In this document: positions 14,703 through 22,895 of the stretch, in pieces
Numbering within the stretch: the first letter of the stretch is position 1
Layout: every line of letters starts with the position of its first letter
NCBI GenBank assembly: GCA_964654535.1
Contig: CAZZIZ010000009.1
Coordinates: 1-37,409, forward strand
Length of the DNA stretch: 37,409 bases
Source of the DNA: CAZZIZ01 sp964654535
GTDB taxonomy: Bacteria; Bacteroidota; Bacteroidia; Chitinophagales; UBA2359
Direction of reading: 5' to 3'
Translations under genes and position numbers: made by a program
Notes under the pieces: model-generated
Database searches by the model: none
Seen by the model: only the letters and a program-made list of their open reading frames with translations
What the model was told of the DNA's origin: nothing

Positions 14703-16562
14703 TTATTGATTTCTAACACTTTGAATGGCCTCAATCAGTTTGGTTTTCTGCAAACTTTCCTTTCTTGTTTTATTAACCCACCTTTCCGCTTCGTCAAGAT
14801 TTTCTGCTTGAAAATGTGTGATTGCAAGGTTCAAAATTGCATTGTCATAAAATGGATTTAAGCCAAGAGCTTTTTCGTAATACTCAATAGCCTTTGGAAA
14901 GTCATTGTTTCGGTTATACAATCCAGCTAATGAATTCAGAACCTTATGGTTGTTTGGATGCGCCACGAGGGCCTCTTGAAGTATTGCTTCCGACTCTTCC
15001 CACTTTCCCAGTTGGAATCGGGCCACCCCTCCAAACCATTGAATTGGATTACTTATTGGGTCAATGGAGAAGAAAGTGTTCGTACTCTTATCGGTTAATG
15101 ATACCATTTGTTTCCAAGCCGCTCTTTCATTGGCAGCAAAAATTTTATTTACATATCTATCGCCATCGTAACGCTGGTATCCAGAATAGAGATTCCACAT
15201 TAACACCATTGCCGAGACGGTCATTATTACAAGGCGCGGCACCTCGAGGCCAATTCTTCGTTTGTAGATTCCACTGGTCTCAACCCAAATCAAGGCAAGC
15301 AACAATGCCAAATACAGTTGGTGTTCGATTCTTTCTTTAGGGAAGTCAAAAAAGAAAACAGCCAGGAAACCGACCGTAGTTGCCATTAACAACCTCAACT
15401 CGATGGTCCTTACCTCCCCTTTTGTTTTGAAATACCAAATCATCGGCACAATGAATATTGAAAGAAAGAGCAGCAAACCAACAACTCCCATCTCTGTAAA
15501 AACAGAAACGTAATCATTGTGTGGCCTTAAAAAGAAGGCGTCATAAAATGAGGCGCGCTCAAGATCACCGAGCCCCGTTCGCGGAAAATGAATTTTCCAA
15601 TTCCCCGCTCCATGTCCCAAAACCGGTTTCTCGGCTATTAATTCTAAACTGTTTTTCCAAAGCACAATTCTCTCTTTGGCTGATCGTGATTCAGCAAATT
15701 GGGTTACATCCGTTTTATCCGTTAGCGTATTTAAAAAACCACTGAAATATGAAAGTCCTAAAGAGGCTCCCAAAATCAAAAACAATCCCAGCAAGATTGG
15801 CTTCCCCCTTCTTGCAATACCATCTTTCAAATTTAAATTGGAAAGGTTTGTAAACAGAAAAAACGCAAAGAACACAACTAGACCAACGTATACGGCTCTA
15901 GATTGTAGCATAACCAATGCGGTTAATTGCAGTCCTGCCACAACAATAAACAGGGTTCGAAACCCACCACGTTCTTTTAACAATCCAACAATGTTCAGGG
16001 GAACCAAGAGCATTAAGAAACTCGCCAACAAGTTTTTATGCGAGGAAAACCCTTTAATGTGATAGGGCGATGGGTAATTAAAGTTCGTCATCATGTGTGC
16101 GAACTGATAAATAATTACCAACACTAGAAAACCACTAATGAGTAGATTGATTCTTTTCAAGTAATGCGTTTGGAGCTTTTTATTAGAGAGTAGTAAGCGT
16201 CTTAATAAGAAAAAGCCTCCGATCAGAACTACAGATTTACCGGCCTCAAATACTGCCTCCGCAAAATTTTGCGACCAAGTAATTGAAACAAAATGCATTG
16301 CACAATATGCGACTAAGATCAAGTCATAGAAAGAGGTGCCTTTCTCAACTTCAGAGCCTGAGCTTCTGAATTTTTTATAAAATAAAACAACCCCGACAAG
16401 AAAAAGCATCATTACAGCTAGATATCGCGGTATAAGATTTACATCTGTTCCGACTGTTCCGTATAGGCATGTGCCCAAACACAGAAGGGCAGCGGTATAA
16501 AGGGTCTCTTTCAAATTGTTCCTGAATTTAGCTCCTTCATTGCTTTTATGGTAGTTCGTCAC
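14703..16562 (-). CDS. O-antigen ligase/polymerase-family protein with C-terminal TPRs
   Basis: This 619-residue inner-membrane protein has about 11-12 helices over residues 20-450. The periplasmic loop has R-P-H-N-D-Y-V-S-V-F-T-E-M-G-V-V-G-L-L, a hallmark of the Wzy_C/WaaL superfamily, which transfers or polymerises lipid-linked glycans. Residues about 500-619 form tetratricopeptide repeats (A-L-V-A-H-P-N-N-H-K-V-L-N-S-L-A-G-L-Y, Y-Y-E-K-A-L-G-L-N-P), a fusion common in Bacteroidota. Its role in surface polysaccharide or glycoprotein assembly is inferred from the family. It is divergent from the nucleotidyltransferase/radical SAM run and shares a 70-base intergenic region with it. Confidence 0.85.
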   Translation of the reverse strand: MTNYHKSNEGAKFRNNLKETLYTAALLCLGTCLYGTVGTDVNLIPRYLAVMMLFLVGVVLFYKKFRSSGSEVEKGTSFYDLILVAYCAMHFVSITWSQNFAEAVFEAGKSVVLIGGFFLLRRLLLSNKKLQTHYLKRINLLISGFLVLVIIYQFAHMMTNFNYPSPYHIKGFSSHKNLLASFLMLLVPLNIVGLLKERGGFRTLFIVVAGLQLTALVMLQSRAVYVGLVVFFAFFLFTNLSNLNLKDGIARRGKPILLGLFLILGASLGLSYFSGFLNTLTDKTDVTQFAESRSAKERIVLWKNSLELIAEKPVLGHGAGNWKIHFPRTGLGDLERASFYDAFFLRPHNDYVSVFTEMGVVGLLLFLSIFIVPMIWYFKTKGEVRTIELRLLMATTVGFLAVFFFDFPKERIEHQLYLALLLALIWVETSGIYKRRIGLEVPRLVIMTVSAMVLMWNLYSGYQRYDGDRYVNKIFAANERAAWKQMVSLTDKSTNTFFSIDPISNPIQWFGGVARFQLGKWEESEAILQEALVAHPNNHKVLNSLAGLYNRNNDFPKAIEYYEKALGLNPFYDNAILNLAITHFQAENLDEAERWVNKTRKESLQKTKLIEAIQSVRNQ

Positions 16563-16598
16563 AAACTTTCTGTGCGTTGTATATCATAGAGTGTTATC

Positions 16599-16609
16599 TT
16601 GACAGTCAA
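16599..16609. repeat. Small palindrome in the divergent promoter region
   Basis: TTGAC-A-GTCAA is an 11-base dyad in the 70-base gap between the O-antigen ligase gene (minus) and the nucleotidyltransferase gene (plus). It is placed to control both directions but is short, so it may be coincidental. Confidence 0.3.
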
Positions 16610-16632
16610 AACTTTATCGCACCATTTATAAA

Positions 16633-17535
16633 ATGGAAATCATTAAACCGCTAAGTGCCAGTATAGTTAAGTGTCTTTCTTACTACGATGTGTTTTCATA
16701 CCCACTGAACGCAAATGAGATTTTTAGTTCGCTGGATAGAAATAGCACAAACGTTGAAGAGGTGACCTCCGCGTTAACTCGATTGGTTGAAGACGGCAGG
16801 ATTTGTCACCATAAAGACTTTTACGGATTTGGTAAGCTAGAGGGGAGCGTTGAGCGCCGCCTGAAAGGCAACCGACTAGCACTTGAGGCAATGCCCAATG
16901 CTAGGAAGTGGTCCCGATTTATCTCGGGTTTTCCATACGTAAGAGGGGTGTTTCTTTCGGGCTCAATTTCCAAGAATGTTATGGAAGAAGATGGCGACAT
17001 TGACTATTTCGTGGTTACAACTCCCGGTAGACTATGGCTCGCACGAACTCTTTTGGTCTTGTACAAGAAGCTTTTTCTCTTCAACTCGCATAAATATTTT
17101 TGTGTCAACTATTTCGTTGACACCAATCATATGGAAATTGAAGAGAAGAATTTATTCACCGCTACCGAGCTGGTCACGCTCAAACCAATTTGCGGCGCTG
17201 AAAACTATGCCGCTTTTATGGAAGAAAATCACTGGGTTAAAGAACACTTCCCAAATTACCCTATCTACGAAAAAGCAAGTATCGGTGATGTTAAGAATGG
17301 ATCCATAAAGCGTTTTATTGAGGGGGCTTGTAACAATGGCATGGGCGCACTACTTGATAAACTCTGTATGAAAATTACCGTTGGGTTTTGGAAAAGAAAG
17401 TTCAACGAATTCGAAAAGGACCGTTTCGATATTGCTTTAAAATCCAAACCCTATGTTTCAAAGCACCACCCAAACAATTATCAGCAAAAGGTCTTGACCG
17501 CATTTCATGAGCGCATGGCGGCTGCGCAAGTTTGA
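16633..17535 (+). CDS. Nucleotidyltransferase-fold protein with N-terminal winged-helix-like region
   Basis: This 300-residue cytoplasmic protein has the Pol-beta-type nucleotidyltransferase motif: G-V-F-L-S109-G-S, then G-D122-I-D124-Y-F-V-V, the usual metal-binding G-S...D-x-D pattern. Residues about 10-65 (L-S-Y-Y-D-V-F-S-Y-P-L-N-A-N-E-I and following) resemble a small winged-helix module seen in a family of such proteins. The rest is helical and basic. It starts the plus-strand run and ends nine bases before the first radical SAM gene. I do not know its substrate. It could adenylylate or otherwise activate the substrate modified by the neighbouring radical SAM enzymes. Confidence 0.72.
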   Translation: MEIIKPLSASIVKCLSYYDVFSYPLNANEIFSSLDRNSTNVEEVTSALTRLVEDGRICHHKDFYGFGKLEGSVERRLKGNRLALEAMPNARKWSRFISGFPYVRGVFLSGSISKNVMEEDGDIDYFVVTTPGRLWLARTLLVLYKKLFLFNSHKYFCVNYFVDTNHMEIEEKNLFTATELVTLKPICGAENYAAFMEENHWVKEHFPNYPIYEKASIGDVKNGSIKRFIEGACNNGMGALLDKLCMKITVGFWKRKFNEFEKDRFDIALKSKPYVSKHHPNNYQQKVLTAFHERMAAAQV

Positions 17536-17544
17536 TTCGTTCGT

Positions 17545-19002
17545 ATGGGCAAGTTGTTTTTTACCAATTCATATTTTTACCGCTATGATTCCAAACAGTG
17601 GAAGACCAAAAGGCCTTATCCACCTTTAGGAACCATTTACGCCGCAAGTCATATGCGCGAACTTGGTTACGATGTTGCTTTTTTTGATGCCAATCTGATC
17701 GAATCCCCCAAAGAAGTTTTATCAGAACTCAAAAAATCTGAGGCGGATTACTTTGTTATTTATGATGATGGTTTTAACTACCTAACCAAAATGTGTCTCA
17801 CAAATATGAGGCATGCCGCTTTTGACATGGCTAAGGCAGCAAAAGAAATGAATTGTACCGTTATCGTTTCCAGTTCGGATTCAACTGATCATTTTGAATC
17901 TTATTTAAATAATGGTATTGATTATGTTATGCTAGGCGAAGCAGAAATTACGCTTCAGGAGCTAATTGAAAAACTTGACGCCAAAGAATCTGTTTCAGGG
18001 GTCAAGGGTATCGCTTTTAAAGAGAGTAATGGGGACACTAGAAAAAACCTAAAGCGTCCCGTGCTAAAAGATTTAGACCAACTTCCTCAACCTGCATGGG
18101 ACCTGATTGATGTTGCGCCCTACCGAGCAATATGGGAAGGAGATGGGGTTCCCTTTACATTAAACATTGCCACTACACGCGGCTGTCCATATAAATGTAA
18201 CTGGTGCGCAAAGCCCATATATGGCAACCGCTACAACTCAAGGTCGCCTAAAAGGGTTGTGGATGAAATAGAGTGGCTATACAATACTCATGGGGTCAAC
18301 AATTTCTGGATGTGCGATGATATTTTCGGCCTCAAGCCAGGTTGGGTACAAAGTTTCAGAGACGAGTTGCAAGCTAGAAATATAAAAATCCAATACAAAA
18401 TTCAGTCTCGCGTAGACTTGCTTCTAAAAGAAGACAACATTGATGCGCTTGCAGAGTCTGGCCTACACGAAGCCTGGGTTGGAGCCGAATCTGGAAGCCA
18501 AAAAATCCTCGATGCCATGGATAAGGGCACCCAGGTTGAGCAGATTTATGAGGCAACCAGAATTCTGAAAAAGAAAGGGGTGCGCGTTGCATTCTTCTTG
18601 CAGTTTGGCTACTTAGGAGAAGAACGAGATGATATTGATTTAACGCTGAAAATGCTTACCGACTTGTTACCTGATGATATCGGTGTTTCTGTTTCCTATC
18701 CCCTACCAGGAACCAAGTTTTATGAGAAAGTCAAGGAGGATCTAAAACTAAAATCCAACTGGACAGATTCTGATGATTTAGACTTAATGTTCCAGGGAAC
18801 ATTTAAAAAAGACTTTTACAAGCGACTGCATCGCTATGTGCACAAGGAATATAGAAAACATCAGGGAATAGAAAGCTTACAAAATCTTTTTCGCAGTCCA
18901 CAAAAAATAAACGCGAGTCGTTTGCGCTCGGCCTTGGCTACACTTTACTACATACCGGCTGCGTCAATAGATAAGCAAAGGCTAAAAGCCCTAGAAGCAT
19001 AA
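17545..19002 (+). CDS. B12-binding-type radical SAM enzyme (first)
   Basis: This 485-residue enzyme has an N-terminal cobalamin-binding-like Rossmann domain (about 1-150; R-P-Y-P-P-L-G-T-I-Y-A-A-S-H-M-R near the start) without the classic D-x-H-x-x-G motif. The radical SAM core (about 205-420) has the 4Fe-4S motif T-R-G-C214-P-Y-K-C218-N-W-C221. V-G-A-E-S-G-S-Q-K-I-L-D-A-M-D-K-G further on is typical of this class. Homologues methylate unactivated carbons or rearrange lipids and natural products. It is coupled to the SAM methyltransferase downstream (two-base gap) and is paralogous to the rSAM at 19814. The substrate is unknown. Confidence 0.88.
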   Translation: MGKLFFTNSYFYRYDSKQWKTKRPYPPLGTIYAASHMRELGYDVAFFDANLIESPKEVLSELKKSEADYFVIYDDGFNYLTKMCLTNMRHAAFDMAKAAKEMNCTVIVSSSDSTDHFESYLNNGIDYVMLGEAEITLQELIEKLDAKESVSGVKGIAFKESNGDTRKNLKRPVLKDLDQLPQPAWDLIDVAPYRAIWEGDGVPFTLNIATTRGCPYKCNWCAKPIYGNRYNSRSPKRVVDEIEWLYNTHGVNNFWMCDDIFGLKPGWVQSFRDELQARNIKIQYKIQSRVDLLLKEDNIDALAESGLHEAWVGAESGSQKILDAMDKGTQVEQIYEATRILKKKGVRVAFFLQFGYLGEERDDIDLTLKMLTDLLPDDIGVSVSYPLPGTKFYEKVKEDLKLKSNWTDSDDLDLMFQGTFKKDFYKRLHRYVHKEYRKHQGIESLQNLFRSPQKINASRLRSALATLYYIPAASIDKQRLKALEA

Positions 19003-19004
19003 GA

Positions 19005-19817
19005 ATGTTAAGCACCGAAAAAGCATTCAACGCTGCCGCACATAGCTATGATCAAGACTTTACCTTAAGCTCAATTGGTAAACTGCAAAGGGCTCGCGTG
19101 TTGTCCTACATCGAAAACAATATCGAACTGAATAAAAAGCCCCTGAACATTCTTGAACTAAACTGTGGTACCGGTTACGACGCGCTCCACTTTTTAGAAA
19201 GGGGTCACAGCGTTATGGCAACAGACCTGTCCATGGAAATGTTGAGCGCAACAAAAAAGCGCACCGAGAAATATATTTCGTCTGGATTAATGAACGTTAT
19301 GCGTTTGGATCTAAGTGACCCAAGTCAATTTCCGAGTAATCAAAAGTTCGACTTGGTGTTTTCAAACTTCGCTGGATTAAATTGCCTAGAAAAAAGCTCG
19401 TTACAAGAAGTTATCAATAAAGTGGCCGATGTTTTAAAGCCCAATGCTAGGTTTGTTACCATAATGCTGTCAAGATCCTGTCTTTGGGAACAGCTTTATT
19501 TCACACTCAAGAGAAAGCCCGAACAAGCATTAAGACGCAAAAGCGTAGGTCCAGTTTCTGCGCATGTTTCTGGTGAGTATGTCGACACCTACTATTTTAG
19601 TCCAGATGAGTTTTACTCTATAAGCGAGGGGCGCTTCGAAAAGGTCGGCTTGCGACCAATTGGCATTTTTATTCCCCCATCTTATCTCGAACCTGCATTT
19701 CAAAAGAGGCCAAGAGCTTTGGCAATCTTGAATACTCTTGAAAAAAGAGTGGGCCATTTTTCTTTACTTGCAGACCGAGCAGATCACTATTTAATCGACT
19801 TGAAAAAACTCAATTGA
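19005..19817 (+). CDS. Class I SAM-dependent methyltransferase
   Basis: This 270-residue cytoplasmic enzyme has a Rossmann fold in residues about 1-165, with the SAM-binding loop I-L-E-L-N-C-G-T-G-Y-D-A (about 48-59) and the acidic D-L-S strand (A-T-D-L-S-M-E-M-L). It is located between two radical SAM genes: the upstream stop is two bases before it, and its own stop TGA overlaps the TTG start of the next gene. The target is unknown; it probably acts on the product of its neighbours. Confidence 0.85.
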   Translation: MLSTEKAFNAAAHSYDQDFTLSSIGKLQRARVLSYIENNIELNKKPLNILELNCGTGYDALHFLERGHSVMATDLSMEMLSATKKRTEKYISSGLMNVMRLDLSDPSQFPSNQKFDLVFSNFAGLNCLEKSSLQEVINKVADVLKPNARFVTIMLSRSCLWEQLYFTLKRKPEQALRRKSVGPVSAHVSGEYVDTYYFSPDEFYSISEGRFEKVGLRPIGIFIPPSYLEPAFQKRPRALAILNTLEKRVGHFSLLADRADHYLIDLKKLN

Positions 19818-21217
19818 GAGTCCTATTATCACACGGTTACTATTTGTTTGAGGACGTAAAAGAACTCAAAATAATGAAGCCCTATCCACCATTGGGTATT
19901 CTATACTTATCTGCATATCTGCGTAAGAACGGAATTAACAATGAGTTGTTCGACACCACCTTTTCCAAGAAAAAGGAGTTTCAGAATTATCTACTAGCGG
20001 CAAAGCCAGACGTGCTTGGTTTGTACACCAATTTAATGACTAAGCTTAATATTATTGAGACCATTAATTTCATAAAGTCGCAAGACGCTCTAAAGGACAC
20101 CAAAATTGTACTCGGCGGCCCCGACATAACACACAACGTAGAAAACTACTTAAAACAAGGTGCCGACTTCTGTATTATTGGTGAGGGGGAACAAACCATT
20201 CTTGAATTGTGTCAAGCACTTTCGGTGCCTGACAATCCATTCTTAGATCACATAAATGGATTGGCGTATTTGAATTATAAAGGCGAGGTCTTTAAAACTG
20301 CCGGAAGACAAAAGATTAAAAACATCGACGAGCTACCGCTGCCAAATAGGGATGGTATTGATATGCAGAAGTATATCGAGACTTGGAAAACCAATCACGG
20401 AAAAGGCACAATAAACGTAAGCACTCAAAGGGGTTGCCCTTATACCTGCAAATGGTGTAGCACTGCCGTTTATGGTCAAAGCTATCGCCGACGTTCTCCT
20501 GAAAAGGTTGTTGATGAACTTATTGAAATCAAGACTAAATACAACCCAGATGCGATTTGGTTCGTAGACGATGTGTTTACAGTTAGTCATAAATGGCTCA
20601 ATGAGTTCAAAGAAGAGTTGGCAAAAAGAAATGCGCACGTGCCCTTCGAGTGCATTACCCGTGCGGACAGGTTAAATGAAGATGTAATGGAAACATTACG
20701 TGCCTGTGGATGTTTTCGAGTATGGATAGGTGCAGAGAGTGGTTCTCAAAAAATTATTGATGCTATGGACCGTCGCGTTGACGTGGGAAAGGTTCGCGAT
20801 ATGATTCACTGCGCGCAAAAAAATAAAATAGAAGCCGGCACTTTTATTATGCTTGGCTATCCGGGTGAGACCAAAGATGACATAGAAGAAACTATTCATC
20901 ACCTAAAAACTTCCAGTCCAGATCAGTTTACAATAACACTGGCTTATCCAATAAAGGGAACGGGGCTATATGAAGAAACTCAGCATATTCATACCACCAA
21001 TAATGTTTGGGCCGAAAGCACTGATAGGGATATAGATTTTAAAAGAAATTTCTCACGTCGCTTTTACGATTTCGCAATTAGAAAAGTTTACAACGAAGTC
21101 AATTTTTCTAAGACCAAAGCCAAAAGCGGCATGCTTAGTCCTAGGGCGGTAACGTACAAAATGCGAAGCTATGCTGCTCAATTGGGCATGTGGTGGGAGG
21201 GGAACAAGTCAAACTAG
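19814..21217 (+). CDS. B12-binding-type radical SAM enzyme (second)
   Basis: This 467-residue enzyme is a paralogue of the first radical SAM protein in the run. The cobalamin-binding-like domain (about 1-130) contains K-P-Y-P-P-L-G-I-L-Y-L-S-A-Y-L-R and G-G-P-D-I-T-H. The radical SAM core (about 200-420) has R-G-C208-P-Y-T-C212-K-W-C215. I-G-A-E-S-G-S-Q-K-I-I-D-A-M-D-R-R matches the paralogue. The start is TTG at 19814, overlapping the methyltransferase stop (TTGA). The next ATG would delete the first beta strand. The C-terminus adds a basic tail. Its TAG stop overlaps the GTG start of the rhodanese gene. Confidence 0.88.
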   Translation: MRVLLSHGYYLFEDVKELKIMKPYPPLGILYLSAYLRKNGINNELFDTTFSKKKEFQNYLLAAKPDVLGLYTNLMTKLNIIETINFIKSQDALKDTKIVLGGPDITHNVENYLKQGADFCIIGEGEQTILELCQALSVPDNPFLDHINGLAYLNYKGEVFKTAGRQKIKNIDELPLPNRDGIDMQKYIETWKTNHGKGTINVSTQRGCPYTCKWCSTAVYGQSYRRRSPEKVVDELIEIKTKYNPDAIWFVDDVFTVSHKWLNEFKEELAKRNAHVPFECITRADRLNEDVMETLRACGCFRVWIGAESGSQKIIDAMDRRVDVGKVRDMIHCAQKNKIEAGTFIMLGYPGETKDDIEETIHHLKTSSPDQFTITLAYPIKGTGLYEETQHIHTTNNVWAESTDRDIDFKRNFSRRFYDFAIRKVYNEVNFSKTKAKSGMLSPRAVTYKMRSYAAQLGMWWEGNKSN

Positions 21218-21624
21218 TGTTTCGGAAAAACATATATGGTCTAAGTTTTGTCTGCCTTTCTTTGTTGTTGGCTTGTGTCAACAACTCTAATGACCTTAGT
21301 ACAAACGAAATTATAAAACTCCCCCCACTGGAGTTCTATAATGCTTGGAATCAAAACAGCCACGGCGCCCTTCTCGACATAAGAGACCCTTCCCTTTTCG
21401 AAGAAAAATCCATCTGGGGTTCGGTCAACCTTCATTACCTCAGCCCCAACTTCAACTCATCGCTGGATGAATTAGTAGCCTCCAGTCCTAGCAAACCTAT
21501 ATTTGTTTTTTGCCAAGAGGGAAACTATAGCCTTAGGGCCGCCAAGCTTCTCAGTAAAAAAGGCGTAAAGGAGGTCTATTTAATGTCAGGAGGATATAAG
21601 GAATGGTTAAGTTCTGGTCTTTAA
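21217..21624 (+). CDS. Rhodanese-like lipoprotein (sulfurtransferase)
   Basis: This 135-residue lipoprotein begins at GTG 21217 (TAGTG overlap with the radical SAM stop). The signal segment is about 1-18, with lipobox L-L-L-A-C. The rhodanese domain follows: G-A-L-L-D-I-R-D-P-S-L-F, then the active-site loop V-F-C-Q-E-G-N-Y-S-L-R-A. The Cys in this loop would carry a persulfide. It should sit on the periplasmic side of the membrane. An upstream GTG at 21190 is possible but leaves a poor signal peptide. Co-transcription with the radical SAM gene is implied by the overlap. Confidence 0.78.
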   Translation: MFRKNIYGLSFVCLSLLLACVNNSNDLSTNEIIKLPPLEFYNAWNQNSHGALLDIRDPSLFEEKSIWGSVNLHYLSPNFNSSLDELVASSPSKPIFVFCQEGNYSLRAAKLLSKKGVKEVYLMSGGYKEWLSSGL

Positions 21625-21652
21625 CTTTATAAAAACTAATAGTCTAAGCACT

Positions 21653-22156
21653 ATGCGAAAAATACTATTGCTCCTCTTACTTTGCTTCTCTCTTTCCGCG
21701 GCGTCACAATCTTCCGTACAAAGCAGCTCGTATCAACTAATGCTCAAAACTCTCTTGAGTCATTCGGTGCCAGAGGTCAATGTTGATGAGGTCAACCAAT
21801 TTGGTGACATAATATTATTGGACGCCCGTGAAAAAGAAGAATTCGAGATGAGTCATCTTGAAAACGCAATCTGGGTTGGATACGATGACTTTAAAATGTC
21901 TCGTGTCAAAGAAATCGCTAAAGACAAAAAAATCATTGTTTATTGCTCTGTTGGTTACCGAAGTGAAAAGATTTGTGAAAAGCTTATTGAAGCTGGTTAT
22001 GAAGATGCTTCCAATCTTTATGGTGGCATATTCGAATGGGGTAACCAAGACAAGCCTGTAGTCAATGAAAGCGGTGAGCAAAAAGAAGAAATTCATCCTT
22101 TTGATAAAATTTGGGGTATGTGGCTTAAGAAAGAGCTGCGTGCAAAAAATTACTAG
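21653..22156 (+). CDS. Exported rhodanese-domain sulfurtransferase
   Basis: This 167-residue protein has signal peptide MRKILLLLLLCFSLSAAS, cleaved near Q-S-S. A single rhodanese domain (about 43-125) contains I-I-L-L-D-A-R-E-K-E-E-F-E-M-S-H and the catalytic loop V-Y-C-S-V-G-Y-R-S, a good C-x-x-G-x-R match, and ends L-Y-G-G-I-F-E-W. It is a second rhodanese immediately after the lipoprotein version, both exported. The pair suggests periplasmic sulfur transfer. The acceptor is unknown, and sulfur donation to the upstream cytoplasmic enzymes would not fit the location. Confidence 0.85.
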   Translation: MRKILLLLLLCFSLSAASQSSVQSSSYQLMLKTLLSHSVPEVNVDEVNQFGDIILLDAREKEEFEMSHLENAIWVGYDDFKMSRVKEIAKDKKIIVYCSVGYRSEKICEKLIEAGYEDASNLYGGIFEWGNQDKPVVNESGEQKEEIHPFDKIWGMWLKKELRAKNY

Positions 22157-22163
22157 CTAGTTT

Positions 22164-22886
22164 ATGCCGAAGAGAATTTGCCTTTGGTCTTCTCCACGAA
22201 ACGTTAGCACGGCCTTAATGTATTCTTTTGCCCAAAGGAAGGATACTCGGGTTTTTGATGAACCTCTTTATGCACATTTCCTAAAAGAAACAAATGCCGA
22301 ACGACCAGATCGAAAGGAAACCTTAGCGCAACTAGAAAATAGCGGCCACACCGTTATTGAAAAAATAATTCTTGGTGAGCATGATACAGATGTTCTTTTC
22401 TTTAAAAATATAGCCAACCACGTAGTAGACCTCGACTTAAACTTTTTAAATGAAGTCTATAACGTAATTCTCATTCGCGACCCACGTGAAATGCTACTTT
22501 CCTATACCAAGGTCATAAAGAAGCCCTCCATGCTAGATCTGGCAGTAGGCTTTCAAGAAAAGCTCTACAAGAAAACTGTGGAGCTAGAGCGCCCTGCAAT
22601 AGTACTTGACTCCAAGCAATTGCTCTTAGATCCATCACAGGTTTTGCGAAAACTCTGCAAAGCGACTGATATTCCTTGGCAAGAAGCAATGCTCTCTTGG
22701 GAGGCTGGGGCAAGAAAGGAAGATGGCCCCTGGGCCAAGTATTGGTATCAAGGCGTACACCAATCAACAGGTTTTAAAGCTTATAATGAACGAGAAGGCG
22801 CTCTAGCAGGGCATCTTATTCCTCTTTATGAAAAATGTTTGCCGATATACGAATATCTTAGTCCCCTAAGTATACAGGCCGTTTAA
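22164..22886 (+). CDS. Sulfotransferase-family protein
   Basis: This 240-residue cytoplasmic protein begins with R-I-C-L-W-S-S-P-R-N-V-S-T-A-L-M-Y-S-F, the PAPS-binding-loop-like motif of the sulfotransferase superfamily, followed by D-E-P-L-Y-A-H-F. The second part has I-L-I-R-D-P-R-E-M-L-L-S-Y. It follows the second rhodanese by seven bases. Related proteins sit beside branched-chain aminotransferase-like genes elsewhere, and no such partner is seen here. The substrate is unknown; it may be unrelated to the radical SAM run despite its position. Confidence 0.75.
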   Translation: MPKRICLWSSPRNVSTALMYSFAQRKDTRVFDEPLYAHFLKETNAERPDRKETLAQLENSGHTVIEKIILGEHDTDVLFFKNIANHVVDLDLNFLNEVYNVILIRDPREMLLSYTKVIKKPSMLDLAVGFQEKLYKKTVELERPAIVLDSKQLLLDPSQVLRKLCKATDIPWQEAMLSWEAGARKEDGPWAKYWYQGVHQSTGFKAYNEREGALAGHLIPLYEKCLPIYEYLSPLSIQAV

Positions 22887-22895
22887 ATAAATTCT

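Noticed and set aside
16633..22886. RiPP or lasso-peptide style biosynthetic cluster
   Set aside because: No short precursor-peptide gene, protease/transporter pair or leader-binding domain is seen between the genes, which are too tightly packed to hide one.
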